From Marininema halotolerans (GTDB lineage: Bacteria > Bacillota > Bacilli > Thermoactinomycetales > DSM-45169): 64,000 nucleotides of DNA. The notes under the pieces are model-generated. The model was not told the DNA's origin, did no database searches, and saw only the letters and a list, made by a program, of their open reading frames with translations. Positions 35,400-44,259 of the stretch are shown piece after piece (within the stretch, counting starts at the first letter, position 1; each line of letters begins with the position of its first letter). The translations under genes were made by a program, and so were the position numbers. The stretch is from the NCBI RefSeq assembly GCF_900116235.1, contig NZ_FPAA01000002.1, forward strand, positions 248,001-312,000. The letters run 5' to 3'.

Positions 35400-36134
35400 A
35401 TGATCCTACTGAGAGCACTCCGGAAATTATCAATCATGCTGATGGTATGTGTATCGATGATCGTTTTTTCTGGCTGTGTAAATGCAGATCTACATGTTGA
35501 TTTGAATATGGATGGCTCAGGTACGTATCGTCTGAAAGTGCTAACCAACCCCCTGGTAGCAGACCAACTCAGCTCCTTTCGTAAAACAGTCGAAGCGGAA
35601 GGGTATACGGTCAAACCTACGGAAGAAAATGGACAAAAAGGGTGGATCGCCGAGAAGGATGTAAAGAATGTTGCAAAAGAGCCACCTGGGCAAGAATGGT
35701 TAAAGAAATTTGCTGATGAAGATGCCACCGCAAGTGCAGGTGTCTTGGATTTCCTTAACCATGATCAAAAAAAGGGTCCACTTACCGTCAAACACCATTT
35801 TTTAACCTCTCGGATTACCTTTCGTAAAAACGTGGACTTAGCCAATATGTCCATCGATAATCCACTTGCACAACGGTTGATTCACCAAGTCAATTTAAAC
35901 CTTACCGTTTCTCTTCCTATTAAACCAGATCGCAACAATGCAGATTCCATCTCCAATGACGGGAAAACATTGTCTTGGAAGATCGAACCCGGGGAAAAGA
36001 ATCCGATTTTTATCGAGGCTGACGTTCCAAATATTAAGGGCTGGCTCACCCTTGGCGGTATTCTTTTAGCAGTCCTTCTCATCGGTGGTGTACTGATATT
36101 CTGGGTATTATCAAAGAAAAAAACTTCCCCATAA
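35400..36134 (+). CDS. Membrane lipoprotein (DUF3153-like)
   Basis: 244 residues. A lipoprotein signal (LSIMLMVCVSMIVFSGCVNA) has the lipobox SGC. The extracellular beta-rich part begins ADLHVDLNMDGSGTYRLKV. A C-terminal membrane helix (GWLTLGGILLAVLLIGGVLIFWVL) is followed by a lysine-rich cytoplasmic tail. This layout matches DUF3153 lipoproteins. Start at ATG 35400 is uncertain: GAAAGGG directly abuts it, and a CTG 9 bases further would be better spaced. The LCP genes downstream suggest an envelope role. Confidence 0.78.
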   Translation: MILLRALRKLSIMLMVCVSMIVFSGCVNADLHVDLNMDGSGTYRLKVLTNPLVADQLSSFRKTVEAEGYTVKPTEENGQKGWIAEKDVKNVAKEPPGQEWLKKFADEDATASAGVLDFLNHDQKKGPLTVKHHFLTSRITFRKNVDLANMSIDNPLAQRLIHQVNLNLTVSLPIKPDRNNADSISNDGKTLSWKIEPGEKNPIFIEADVPNIKGWLTLGGILLAVLLIGGVLIFWVLSKKKTSP

Positions 36135-36282
36135 TCAGCATGATACTTCCTTGTTTTAAAATTAATGGGAGTACCCTTAAAAAATACCAAGCCTTAGTCA
36201 ATTATCCTTTTTTGACTACGGCTTGGGGGAAGGTTATGATTTGAAAATAGAATTCTGGATACTGAAAAGTGGGGTATGACCT

Positions 36283-37410
36283 ATCGAGCAGTCACGTGTC
36301 AATCGAATAAACAAAAAGAGACGAAAAAAGAAAGTATGGATTTGGGTTTTATTAATTGTTCTTCTCGCCGCCATTCTGGGTACTTCCTATTTCTTTTATA
36401 AGATTTCAGCTACCGTAAATGATTCCTACGATCCTCTACGTCGTGAGGGAAAATCATCTAAAGGACAAAAAGATCTAACCAAACAAGGAAGCTTTACCGT
36501 CCTTCTCGTTGGTACGGATGTGAAAGATTCCTCTAATAAATATTGGCGTTCAGATACGATGGTCATAGCAGCCGTCAATCCCAAGAAAAAAACAATGAAA
36601 ATGGTAAGTGTTCCAAGAGATACTTACACTTCCATCGCGAATACCCCGAACGGTTTTAAAACGAAAATCAATGCTGCCCCGTATTATGGAGTCAAAGCAG
36701 GGGTTGGGCCCATGACGAACACCGTACTAACCCTTGAAAATTACTTAAACACACCGATCAAGTACTATGTCAAAGTTAACTTTAATGGGTTTATCGATGT
36801 TACTGATTCCCTCGGAGGAGTGGATGTGGATGTCCCCTTCGATTTCAATATTCGGCTTTTCTATAAGTACTACAACTTCAAAAAAGGACCCGCACATCTC
36901 AATGGACATGAAGCTCTCGCCTATGTACGAATGCGTAAAAGTGATCCCCGTGGTGATGCTGGTCGCAATGAGCGCCAACGGGAAGTGATTCAGTCGTTGA
37001 TGAAGCAATCCATGAGCTTTAACTCCATCGGTAAAATGGATGATATCCTGAAAGCCGTCGGGAAAAATGTGTCCCACAATATGAAATTGAGTGAGATGCT
37101 TGAGCTTCAGTCCATCTATCGCAGCATTCCGAAGAAGAACATGGAAACCCTCAACTTTAAAGGATATGATTCCAATAAAAACCCGCAGGGCCTTTGGTAT
37201 CACTACATCTCTGACAGTGAACGATTACGAGTGAGTCTGGAACTACGAAAAACACTCAATCTTCCTTTACAAACCCTCGATGGGAAGCCCTATGAAGAGG
37301 AGATTCCAGAGAAACCCGGATCCTCTTCCTCAGAAAAATCCAGTAGTACGACACCACAACAGCCGAATTCCTCCACACCTGCTACTGGCAATTCAACCTC
37401 TTCACCATAA
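36283..37410 (+). CDS. LCP family (LytR-CpsA-Psr) cell-wall polymer transferase 1, apparent ATC start
   Basis: 375 residues if translation begins at ATC 36283. N-terminal KKRRKKK plus a membrane helix (VWIWVLLIVLLAAILGTSYFF) is followed by the extracellular LCP domain: VLLVGTDVKDSSNKYWRSDTM, SVPRDTYTSI, GGVDVDVPFDF and ALAYVRMRKSDPRGDAGRNERQREV with the catalytic Arg/Asp pattern. LCP proteins attach teichoic acid or other polymers to peptidoglycan. No ATG, GTG or TTG occurs in frame between the TGA at 36277 and the GTG at 36520, which would delete the anchor and the first LCP motif. GTGGGG lies 8 bases before the ATC. The C-terminal tail is Ser/Thr/Pro-rich. Confidence 0.85.
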   Translation: MEQSRVNRINKKRRKKKVWIWVLLIVLLAAILGTSYFFYKISATVNDSYDPLRREGKSSKGQKDLTKQGSFTVLLVGTDVKDSSNKYWRSDTMVIAAVNPKKKTMKMVSVPRDTYTSIANTPNGFKTKINAAPYYGVKAGVGPMTNTVLTLENYLNTPIKYYVKVNFNGFIDVTDSLGGVDVDVPFDFNIRLFYKYYNFKKGPAHLNGHEALAYVRMRKSDPRGDAGRNERQREVIQSLMKQSMSFNSIGKMDDILKAVGKNVSHNMKLSEMLELQSIYRSIPKKNMETLNFKGYDSNKNPQGLWYHYISDSERLRVSLELRKTLNLPLQTLDGKPYEEEIPEKPGSSSSEKSSSTTPQQPNSSTPATGNSTSSP

Positions 37411-37420
37411 TCATGTATTT

Positions 37421-37461
37421 AAAAAACCACCCTCCATTGCTTTGATGGAGGGTGGTTTTTT
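37421..37461 (+). terminator. Rho-independent terminator
   Basis: AAAAAACCACCCTCCAT, loop, ATGGAGGGTGGTTTTTT; very strong, ends LCP gene 1. Confidence 0.93.
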
Positions 37462-37645
37462 GCTCCTCATCGATCACTCGTAACCCTTTTTTTTCATTTT
37501 AACAATACCTATTTACCATATTAACGCATTATTTATTATTTTAAAATTTAATTATAAATAAAAATAAAAAGACTTTGACTCTGTTTATACAGAAGGTTAT
37601 GATTTAAAAACAGAATGCTCAGTAACTGAAAGGCGGGGTCTACCC

Positions 37646-38752
37646 ATCGAACAATCACGTGCCCATCGGCAACATAAAAAAAGACAAAGAAAGAAGCGCT
37701 GGATATGGGTTGTACTGAGTCTCCTTATTGTGGCGATACTTGGTGCCTCCTATTTCTTCTTTAAGCTTTCAACGACAATTCATGATTCTTATGACCCTAT
37801 AAAACGAGGAAAAAAATCTGCAGAAGCACAAAGGGATCTCGCTAAGCAAGGAAGTTTTACCGTACTTCTGGTGGGTACCGATGTCAAAGACGCCTCTAAT
37901 AAATACTGGCGTTCGGATACCATGATTCTCGCAGCAATCAACCCGAAAAAAAAATCAATGAAAATGATCAGTATCCCAAGGGATACCTACGCAAGCATCG
38001 CCAACACTCCCAACGGATTTAAAACAAAAATTAATGCAGCTCCTTATTATGGAATCAAGGCGGGGGTTGGTCCCATGACCAATACCGTATATACCCTTGA
38101 AAGTTACTTAAATACACCCATCAAATATTATGTAAAAATCAATTTTAATGGATTTATCGATATTACCGACACCTTGGGTGGTACAGATGTCAATGTCCCC
38201 TTTGATTTCAATTTGCATGTTTTTAATAAACAGTATTATTTCAAAAAGGGACCTGCTCATCTCAACGGGCATGAAGCTCTTGCCTATGTACGGATGCGTA
38301 AAGGGGATCCCCGTGGAGATGCCGGTCGTAATGACCGCCAACGAGAAGTTATTCAATCACTGATGAAAAAATCGATGAGCTTTCACTCGATCGGTAAAAT
38401 GGATGACGTCCTCAAAGCGGTGGGGGATAATATCACCCACAATATGAAATTGAGTGAGATGCTAGAACTTCAGTCCATCTATCGCAGCATTCCGAAAAAG
38501 AATACAGAGACACTCACTCTCCACGGTTACAATTCCAACCAGAAGAATGCCCAGAAAATCTATTATTATTACGTATCTGAGCAAGAACGACTCCGAGTCA
38601 GCCTCACCTTGCGTAAGCAACTCGATCTACCTTTACAAACCTTCGATGGCAAACCTTATGAAGGCGATATTCCAGATAAACCCAGTAACATGACACCACA
38701 ACAGCCGAATTCCTCCACACCTGCTACTGGAAACCCCACCACTTCACCATAA
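37646..38752 (+). CDS. LCP family cell-wall polymer transferase 2, apparent ATC start
   Basis: 368 residues if translation begins at ATC 37646. It is a close paralogue of the gene upstream, sharing PIEQSR at the very N-terminus, a lysine/arginine patch, a membrane helix, VLLVGTDVKDASNKYWRSDTM, SIPRDTYASI and the RMRKGDPRGDAGRNDRQREV catalytic region. The first in-frame standard start (GTG 37730) lies inside the membrane helix. GGCGGGG sits 7 bases before the ATC, as in gene 1. Its tail TTPQQPNSSTPATGNPTTSP is nearly identical to that of copy 1. Confidence 0.85.
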   Translation: MEQSRAHRQHKKRQRKKRWIWVVLSLLIVAILGASYFFFKLSTTIHDSYDPIKRGKKSAEAQRDLAKQGSFTVLLVGTDVKDASNKYWRSDTMILAAINPKKKSMKMISIPRDTYASIANTPNGFKTKINAAPYYGIKAGVGPMTNTVYTLESYLNTPIKYYVKINFNGFIDITDTLGGTDVNVPFDFNLHVFNKQYYFKKGPAHLNGHEALAYVRMRKGDPRGDAGRNDRQREVIQSLMKKSMSFHSIGKMDDVLKAVGDNITHNMKLSEMLELQSIYRSIPKKNTETLTLHGYNSNQKNAQKIYYYYVSEQERLRVSLTLRKQLDLPLQTFDGKPYEGDIPDKPSNMTPQQPNSSTPATGNPTTSP

Positions 38753-38767
38753 GTTGTCGCCATTCAC

Positions 38768-38797
38768 CCTCCATCAAAATTGATGGAGGGATTTTTT
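38768..38797 (+). terminator. Rho-independent terminator
   Basis: CCCTCCATCA / TGATGGAGGG with a 4-base loop and a following TTTTTT; ends LCP gene 2. Confidence 0.92.
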
Positions 38798-39101
38798 CAC
38801 CTCCTCCCCGTTTCAAGCGGAGTAACGCGTGACATTCCAATGAGTTAACTGCTTCATATTTCGAGTGATCTTATTATGCATCTATCCTTTTTTATTTCAA
38901 ATTGTCAAAGGATCCCTCCTCCCCTATCTAATGACCTAGTACCAAAGACTAGTTATTATCCATGACACTAGTCAGAAGGTTCTTTGTTAAATTGAACCCT
39001 AGGGTTGATTGCGCCGATTACCTTCTCGAAGTAAACTAAAAACAACTTCATTGGACTCGACAAATTCTTCTGATTTCTGCTTTTATTTAAGGAGTGACGG
39101 C
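38798..39101. other. Intergenic region before a small gene
   Basis: No gene or repeat recognised apart from the AAGGAG ribosome binding site at its right end. Confidence 0.45.
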
Positions 39102-39218
39102 ATGCGATTTAAAGTTCGTATTTGGCGGATGTTAAAGACCCATCAACGAATTCAAGTACTCCAATATCGTGCTAACGCCCCTCGTCGTACAGAATTAGAT
39201 CTTCCTTGTAAACCGTAA
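39102..39218 (+). CDS. Small basic protein, unknown
   Basis: 38 residues (MRFKVRIWRMLKTHQRIQ at the start), highly basic in the first two thirds, with a C-terminal LDLPCKP. The ATG at 39102 has a near-ideal AAGGAG 8 bases upstream, the main evidence that it is translated. It could be a nucleic-acid- or membrane-binding micropeptide. The DinB gene follows after 39 bases on the same strand and may be coupled. I do not recognise a family. Confidence 0.5.
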   Translation: MRFKVRIWRMLKTHQRIQVLQYRANAPRRTELDLPCKP

Positions 39219-39257
39219 ACCGCGCTACAAAGCTTTATACACACATTATAAAAGCGG

Positions 39258-39764
39258 ATGGGGGACCCTGGCTTGGATGCGAAGGAATATTTTTGGGTAA
39301 AAGAGACACGCAAGGTGCTCCTTGAATTTTGTACCCAAATCGAACCGGCAGACTTCACCCGCACAAATGAATCATTCGGCAGCGAAAGCGTACGAGATCT
39401 CTTATTACATATTGCAGAATGTTACCATGCTTGGATGGGTTCCTATGTGTTATTAAAAACCACGCAACCGATTACACCCAAGGAAAATCGCATGGGTATT
39501 GGCATGAAGGAGATCGTCACACGTTTTGCAGAAGCGGATGCTTATGTTGAACAAGTTCTTGAACGAGGGCCGATAGAAATGGAAACACCCATTGTCAGAC
39601 CGATTCCATGGCGTAATGAATCGGAGTCCATCTCGATTTCCCCTCAACAACTTCTCATGCATACCGTCACTCATGAATTTCATCATAAGGGACAGATTGT
39701 CTTAATCGCACGCCAGATGGGTTATACTCCCCTCAATACCGATGTCTTAGGCATCGAAGATTAA
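39258..39764 (+). CDS. DinB family protein
   Basis: 168 residues forming a four-helix-bundle DinB domain with the usual histidine triad: one His in LLLHIAECYHAWM and two in HTVTHEFHHKGQI. DinB-family proteins in Bacillus are metal-dependent and include thiol-transferase-like enzymes such as bacillithiol transferases. YtxJ in this window suggests that bacillithiol exists here. ATG 39258 is the first start but has a weak ribosome binding site. It ends in a very long terminator. Confidence 0.85.
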   Translation: MGDPGLDAKEYFWVKETRKVLLEFCTQIEPADFTRTNESFGSESVRDLLLHIAECYHAWMGSYVLLKTTQPITPKENRMGIGMKEIVTRFAEADAYVEQVLERGPIEMETPIVRPIPWRNESESISISPQQLLMHTVTHEFHHKGQIVLIARQMGYTPLNTDVLGIED

Positions 39765-39816
39765 AACAACTCCCTTTTCGATTACGGTTGAACGTAATCG
39801 AAAAGGGAGTTGTTTT
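39763..39816 (+). terminator. Long perfect inverted repeat, bidirectional terminator
   Basis: A 24-bp perfect stem (39763-39786 with 39793-39816) and a 6-base loop, starting inside the DinB stop codon. Flanking A and T runs allow termination in both directions. Confidence 0.9.
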
Positions 39817-39972
39817 AATGAACTACTCGCTATTAGAAATGGCAGAGCTTCTCGTTTCATTGAATCGACCAACGTCGCATTCTCCATGAAGGCACGTTCC
39901 ATGCCTGATTCCCGCAAGGGGATACAGAGAAACGCTCACTTTCATCATAAGGAGAATTCCCGTTCGCAGATC

Positions 39973-40905
39973 TTAAAAAAGACTTAGTTGTACCGGTGCT
40001 TCCACCGTAGCATGTTTGGATGGATCTTTCGTAGGGTCCATTCGTCGATTGCGCAGGGTGGTAGGTAACCCTTCCTCTTCAGCAAGCCGCAGGACTTTCT
40101 CTCGGATCCCTCGCACGTACTCTTCTGGGGCATAGCCTCCTTCATACAACCGAACAAGACGCGGGTAGATCTTAGGAAATGAGCGATGGATTTGGCGAAA
40201 AAACCAGTCCTTCACCTCCGGCTTCAGCCGCAACACCGAAGGGATGAGGAACTGTGCTTTATTGACTCCTGCTTCGCGAATTACTGCTTCCAATTGCTCA
40301 TCCTGATCGGTTAGGTACGGCATAATCGGGGCGAGGAAAACCCCCGCTTGAATACGGGCTTCATTTAATTTCTTTACAGCCAGCAGCCGTTGTTTAGGAT
40401 GCGGTGACGAAGGTTCAGTCTGCTTCCAAACCTCCTCAGAAAGTGTACTGATACTGATGTTGATCGAATCGATCTTCATATCCCTTAATAAATCCAGGTC
40501 TCTAAGGATTAGCGGTGACCGCGTCGTGATACTGATCGGAACGCTGTATTCACGGAGTACACGTAGGATCTCCCGTGTGATTTTTAATTTCCCCTCGATC
40601 TGTTGATAGGGATCCGTCACCGTACCAACCGCAATTCCCCCGCCTTTCCACTTCCCTTTATGCAACTCTTCTCGCAAAATTTGGGCAGCCTCTTTTTTGA
40701 CGATAATATTATTTCGGAAGCTATCATCTGTATGAAATCCCAGCCATGTATGAGTTTGTCGTGCATAACAAAAATGACAACCATGACCACATCCGCGATA
40801 GGGATTAATTGACCAAGAAAAAGGCATTCGTTCTTCCTTGACTTGTGTTAACAGCGTACGTGGACGGACAGGAAACCAGCGATCGGGAAGCAACCCATTT
40901 TCCAT
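39973..40905 (-). CDS. Radical SAM protein (SPL-like / Rv2578c-type)
   Basis: 310 residues. The radical SAM cluster motif is CGHGCHFCYAR (CxxxCxxC) near residue 40, after SINPYRGC. Further motifs are VGTVTDPYQQIEGKLKITRE and ITTRSPLILRDLDLL. It resembles the widespread Rv2578c-type radical SAM family, distantly like spore photoproduct lyase. Lacking the lyase-specific cysteine context, it is not called SplB; the substrate is unknown. The start is ATG 40905 with GGGGGAG upstream. Confidence 0.85.
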   Translation of the reverse strand: MENGLLPDRWFPVRPRTLLTQVKEERMPFSWSINPYRGCGHGCHFCYARQTHTWLGFHTDDSFRNNIIVKKEAAQILREELHKGKWKGGGIAVGTVTDPYQQIEGKLKITREILRVLREYSVPISITTRSPLILRDLDLLRDMKIDSINISISTLSEEVWKQTEPSSPHPKQRLLAVKKLNEARIQAGVFLAPIMPYLTDQDEQLEAVIREAGVNKAQFLIPSVLRLKPEVKDWFFRQIHRSFPKIYPRLVRLYEGGYAPEEYVRGIREKVLRLAEEEGLPTTLRNRRMDPTKDPSKHATVEAPVQLSLF

Positions 40906-40951
40906 TCATTCCACTCCCCCAATCCAAACGTTTGTTCTTATAATCGTATAT

Positions 40952-40982
40952 GAAAATCGCCCTGGTTGACAAGGGCGATTTC
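40952..40982 (-). terminator. Rho-independent terminator
   Basis: AAATCGCCCT / AGGGCGATTT with an 8-base loop, downstream of the permease gene on the minus strand. Confidence 0.8.
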
Positions 40983-41000
40983 GATGGATTCTGTCTTTCC

Positions 41001-42407
41001 CTAGTTACGAATCGTTTTTTTATCAGTATTTTTCCTACGCTTCATCACTTGATAACAGAAGGTGAAGAGGATCATAAGGGCCAGGGTAAACCCAAGGCTA
41101 ATCATATGTTTTCGATCAAGAAAAATCCCGACTAGAACCACAACAATGATAATGCAAGAAATAAGGGTTCGTAAAGGATATCCCCACATCGGATGGTTTT
41201 CTCCTTTGATTTTTCTCTGTTTTTTGCGATAGATGTGATGGGAAATCAGGATTCCCATCCAAAGAAAAACCAAGTTAATCCCTGCGGATGTAGAGAGCAG
41301 TTCGTACACCTCTTTGGGAAGGAAAAAAGAAATTCCAATCGCAAAGACCAGTCCCCCTGAGCTAGCTAATAATGCATATGTGGGAACCTCTCGTTTATTT
41401 TTTGTTAAAAGCTTACGAGGGGCATCCCCATCTTCTGCTAACGACACAAGAACCCGAGTACTTGCAAACATCGCCGCTACCATTGTAGAAAAGGCTGCGG
41501 CAATCATAATTCCGTTCAGTAATTCATCACCATAAGGAACGGATAAGCGTGATAACACGGTAATAAACGGGCTTTGTTGTGCAGACAAACTTCCAGTTGA
41601 ACCAGTTAAAACAACTAACGTAAGCGGAATGAGGTAGAGAAACAACAACAGTAGAACCATTCTCCGAAATGCCCCCGGAATTTTTTCCGGCTCCTTCATT
41701 TCTCCTGCCGCTAATCCCGTTGCAATGATACCACCAAAGGTAAAGTAAATTAAAATGATCGATGACCACAACCCCTTGATTCCATGAGGAAACCACTCTG
41801 CCTTTGTTTGGGGAAGGTATTCACCACTAAACACCATTCCCCCAGCCACCACCAACACCGCCACGATAAAGCCGATGACCGCCACAATTTTAATCACAGC
41901 GAATAGGGATTCCGCTTGACCAAATTTTTCAGATCCAAGCCAATTTAATCCGACTGCCAAGAGAGAAAATAGGGATGATAACAGCCATAAGGGTACCGAA
42001 GGAAACCAACGTTGAGTAAAAAGTCCAAGCGCGGTAACCTCACTGGACATGATCAATACGCCGGCTGTCCAATACACCCACCCTCCCACAAAGGAGTATC
42101 CTCTACCTAAATATTCTCCGATATAAGCCCGAAAGGATCCCCCTTTGCCAGGCTCATCAGCTGCCATTTCCCCCAGTGCAGCAAACACCGTCGTTACAGA
42201 GAGCCATGCCAACAAATACCCAAAAAGGGTCGCTGGACCTGCGATATTGAAAATGGTCCCCGTCGCAAGAAAGAAGCCAGCACCTACAATGGAAGCAATT
42301 CCAATAAAGATCAGCTTCCCTTGTGTCATGCCAGGCGTTCCCTTGGCATGATGCTGTACATGGGGGTGAATCGCTATCTTCTTTCCTTGCTTAACTGTGT
42401 ATCGCAC
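41001..42407 (-). CDS. Amino acid permease (APC superfamily)
   Basis: 468 residues with about 12 membrane helices. The APC signature GKLIFIGIASIVGAGFFLATG occurs in helix 1, and EMAADEPGKGGSFRAYIGEYLG follows. It probably imports an amino acid by proton symport; substrate is not predictable. The start is GTG 42407, with AGGAGGG 8-9 bases upstream. The C-terminal tail is lysine-rich. Confidence 0.9.
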   Translation of the reverse strand: MRYTVKQGKKIAIHPHVQHHAKGTPGMTQGKLIFIGIASIVGAGFFLATGTIFNIAGPATLFGYLLAWLSVTTVFAALGEMAADEPGKGGSFRAYIGEYLGRGYSFVGGWVYWTAGVLIMSSEVTALGLFTQRWFPSVPLWLLSSLFSLLAVGLNWLGSEKFGQAESLFAVIKIVAVIGFIVAVLVVAGGMVFSGEYLPQTKAEWFPHGIKGLWSSIILIYFTFGGIIATGLAAGEMKEPEKIPGAFRRMVLLLLFLYLIPLTLVVLTGSTGSLSAQQSPFITVLSRLSVPYGDELLNGIMIAAAFSTMVAAMFASTRVLVSLAEDGDAPRKLLTKNKREVPTYALLASSGGLVFAIGISFFLPKEVYELLSTSAGINLVFLWMGILISHHIYRKKQRKIKGENHPMWGYPLRTLISCIIIVVVLVGIFLDRKHMISLGFTLALMILFTFCYQVMKRRKNTDKKTIRN

Positions 42408-42641
42408 TCCAATTCCCTCCTATCTTTTTTATCCTCCGCATAAGCAGAAGTTCCTATCCCACACACCGCCCTGATGAAAGATGGACCCCCTAAGAACACA
42501 CCCTTTAAAGATACGCATTCTCCAAAAACAAAACACCTATTACCAAAAATCTAATTGAATTTTAATCTATTTCGGGGTTTGAGTGGGTAAGTGATGTGGA
42601 AATTTACGAGTGAGACGATAATTATTAAAATGGAGGAATCA

Positions 42642-43160
42642 ATGTTGAAGAAAAAATTAATTGCTTTGTTGGCGGTAGTCGCAGTATGCGCATGGGCTCC
42701 GTTATCCCCTCTCTTTCACACAACGGCTCACGCCTCCCCTGATCACCAAGCAAAAGGGGATGTATTGAAACAAACGATAAAATTGGCGAAGGAAGGTAAA
42801 GCAGTTAACAGTGGTTCCTTTCGTCTTGGATCGAAAAAAAGCAGTATAATCAGCCAGTGGGGAAAACCAGAATCTCAGGATCAATTTACCCTCAACTATG
42901 AAAAACGAAAGATTGCCTTTGGTCTCAACGAACAGGGAACGGTTCACTCTTTATTTACAAAGGATGCCAAGCTCTTGTCTGTCACCCATGATGATGTGGC
43001 GCAAAAGCTAGGAAAACCCTTTGCATCCGATGCAGGCGCTGGCCAATATTATGAGTCCTACCACGCAGGCATAAACAAAGTGACCTTCCAATGGACCCGC
43101 ATGGCTAATCCCAATGGTGAGTTAGAATTGTCTTCGGTCAAAATTGAAAGAGCACACTAA
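42642..43160 (+). CDS. YjgB-like secreted protein (DUF4309)
   Basis: 172 residues from ATG 42642 (MLKKKLIALLAV), with GGAGG 5 bases upstream; the longer reading is not preceded by a site. A signal peptide ends at about AHA|SPD. The mature part contains FRLGSKKSSIISQWGKPES and a repeat-like second half (DDVAQKLGKPF), typical of DUF4309 proteins such as YjgB. It is secreted; the function is unknown. Confidence 0.82.
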   Translation: MLKKKLIALLAVVAVCAWAPLSPLFHTTAHASPDHQAKGDVLKQTIKLAKEGKAVNSGSFRLGSKKSSIISQWGKPESQDQFTLNYEKRKIAFGLNEQGTVHSLFTKDAKLLSVTHDDVAQKLGKPFASDAGAGQYYESYHAGINKVTFQWTRMANPNGELELSSVKIERAH

Positions 43161-43174
43161 GTCTTCGTTTCAAT

Positions 43175-43210
43175 AAAAAAGAAACCTGCTACCATGCAGG
43201 TTTCTTTTTT
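43175..43210 (+). terminator. Bidirectional Rho-independent terminator
   Basis: AAAAAAGAAACCTGC, loop, GCAGGTTTCTTTTTT between the convergent YjgB-like and LysR genes. Confidence 0.92.
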
Positions 43211-44147
43211 ATTCTTCCTTATCCAACACATAAAATAAATTGATGAAGGCACGCGCGGCTACACTCAAGTAACGACCCTTTAAATAGGCAAAAACCAGGG
43301 TCCGCTTGGGCTCGGGCTGAAGCGATCGATAAATGGGGGCATCCCGTTCACTTTTCCTTCGCATCACCATCGCAGGGACCATGGTCACCCCCAACCCATG
43401 GGCTACGAGGGATTGGGCTGTTTCTATGCTACTCGTCTCAAATACAATGTGGGGTTGAAAACCCTGTTCAGCACACAGCTCTAAGACAATCCGGCGAAAT
43501 CCATATCCCTTTTTCAGTAAGATAAACGGTGCATCGGCTACCAATGAAAGCGAGACCGGCTTTATATGATGCAATTTCTCGTCGTCCCCTGAAAGTAAGG
43601 AGTGATCATCCCTTGTCATCCATTTTTGCTTCTGTGGTGGCAAGGCAAGTAACAAAGGCTCTGTAATCAAGGGCTCGGAGATCAACCGTGTATCTTCAAT
43701 CGGCAAGGAAAGAATCGATAAATCCACCAATCCCTTGGCAGTCATCTCTTCGAGCCCTTCAGGTGACTCCTCAACTAAACGAACGCGTACTTGTGGATAC
43801 GCATCCGCAAATTTTCGCAATAGCGGTGGCAATACATGTCCCCCAGTTATCGCAGGCGCCCCTATCGTTAATTCTTGACTCATCCCCTCGCTTCGTTCAC
43901 TCATCTCCTTTTCTAGATCATCCCGCATGCGGAGGATCTTTTCTGCATGATCAATGAAACGAACACCATCGAGTGTAGGTACAATTCCACCTTGTTCACG
44001 ATGAAATAACCGCACACCCAATCTTTCCTCCAACTTCTTAATCTGTTGGCTTAACGAGGGTTGAGAAATATGTAACTGAGCCGCAGCCCGTGTGAAATTT
44101 TGCTGTTGATAAACTTCCACAACATATTCAAGAAGTCGCATCTCCAT
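43209..44147 (-). CDS. LysR-type transcriptional regulator, divergent from leuCD
   Basis: 312 residues from ATG 44147 (MEMRLLEYVVEV), 8 bases after GGGG. The N-terminal winged helix-turn-helix is FTRAAAQLHISQPSLSQQIKKLEERLGVRLFHR. The C-terminal periplasmic-binding-like effector domain begins LTIGAPAITGGHVLPPLL. It lies divergently 113 bases from leuC. LysR regulators usually control the divergent operon, so leucine-branch intermediates are plausible effectors; this is inferred. An in-frame ATG at 44183 is the alternative start. Confidence 0.88.
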   Translation of the reverse strand: MEMRLLEYVVEVYQQQNFTRAAAQLHISQPSLSQQIKKLEERLGVRLFHREQGGIVPTLDGVRFIDHAEKILRMRDDLEKEMSERSEGMSQELTIGAPAITGGHVLPPLLRKFADAYPQVRVRLVEESPEGLEEMTAKGLVDLSILSLPIEDTRLISEPLITEPLLLALPPQKQKWMTRDDHSLLSGDDEKLHHIKPVSLSLVADAPFILLKKGYGFRRIVLELCAEQGFQPHIVFETSSIETAQSLVAHGLGVTMVPAMVMRRKSERDAPIYRSLQPEPKRTLVFAYLKGRYLSVAARAFINLFYVLDKEE

Positions 44148-44259
44148 TTCATCAACCCCATAGTCTGTATCTATCGATTTCATACATTATATATCTTAGA
44201 CAAATCACTAACCATCCAGTAGGATAGGTTGAAAATCTAGTACCCCGAGGTGAGGACGA

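Noticed and set aside
36185-36230. Inverted repeat AAGCCTTAGTCAA/TTGACTACGGCTT before LCP gene 1 as terminator
   Set aside because: Neither strand has a good T-run after it, so I cannot decide between terminator and leader structure.
39973-40905. Spore photoproduct lyase SplB
   Set aside because: The radical SAM motif and length suit the Rv2578c-type family better, and the SPL-specific cysteine was not seen.
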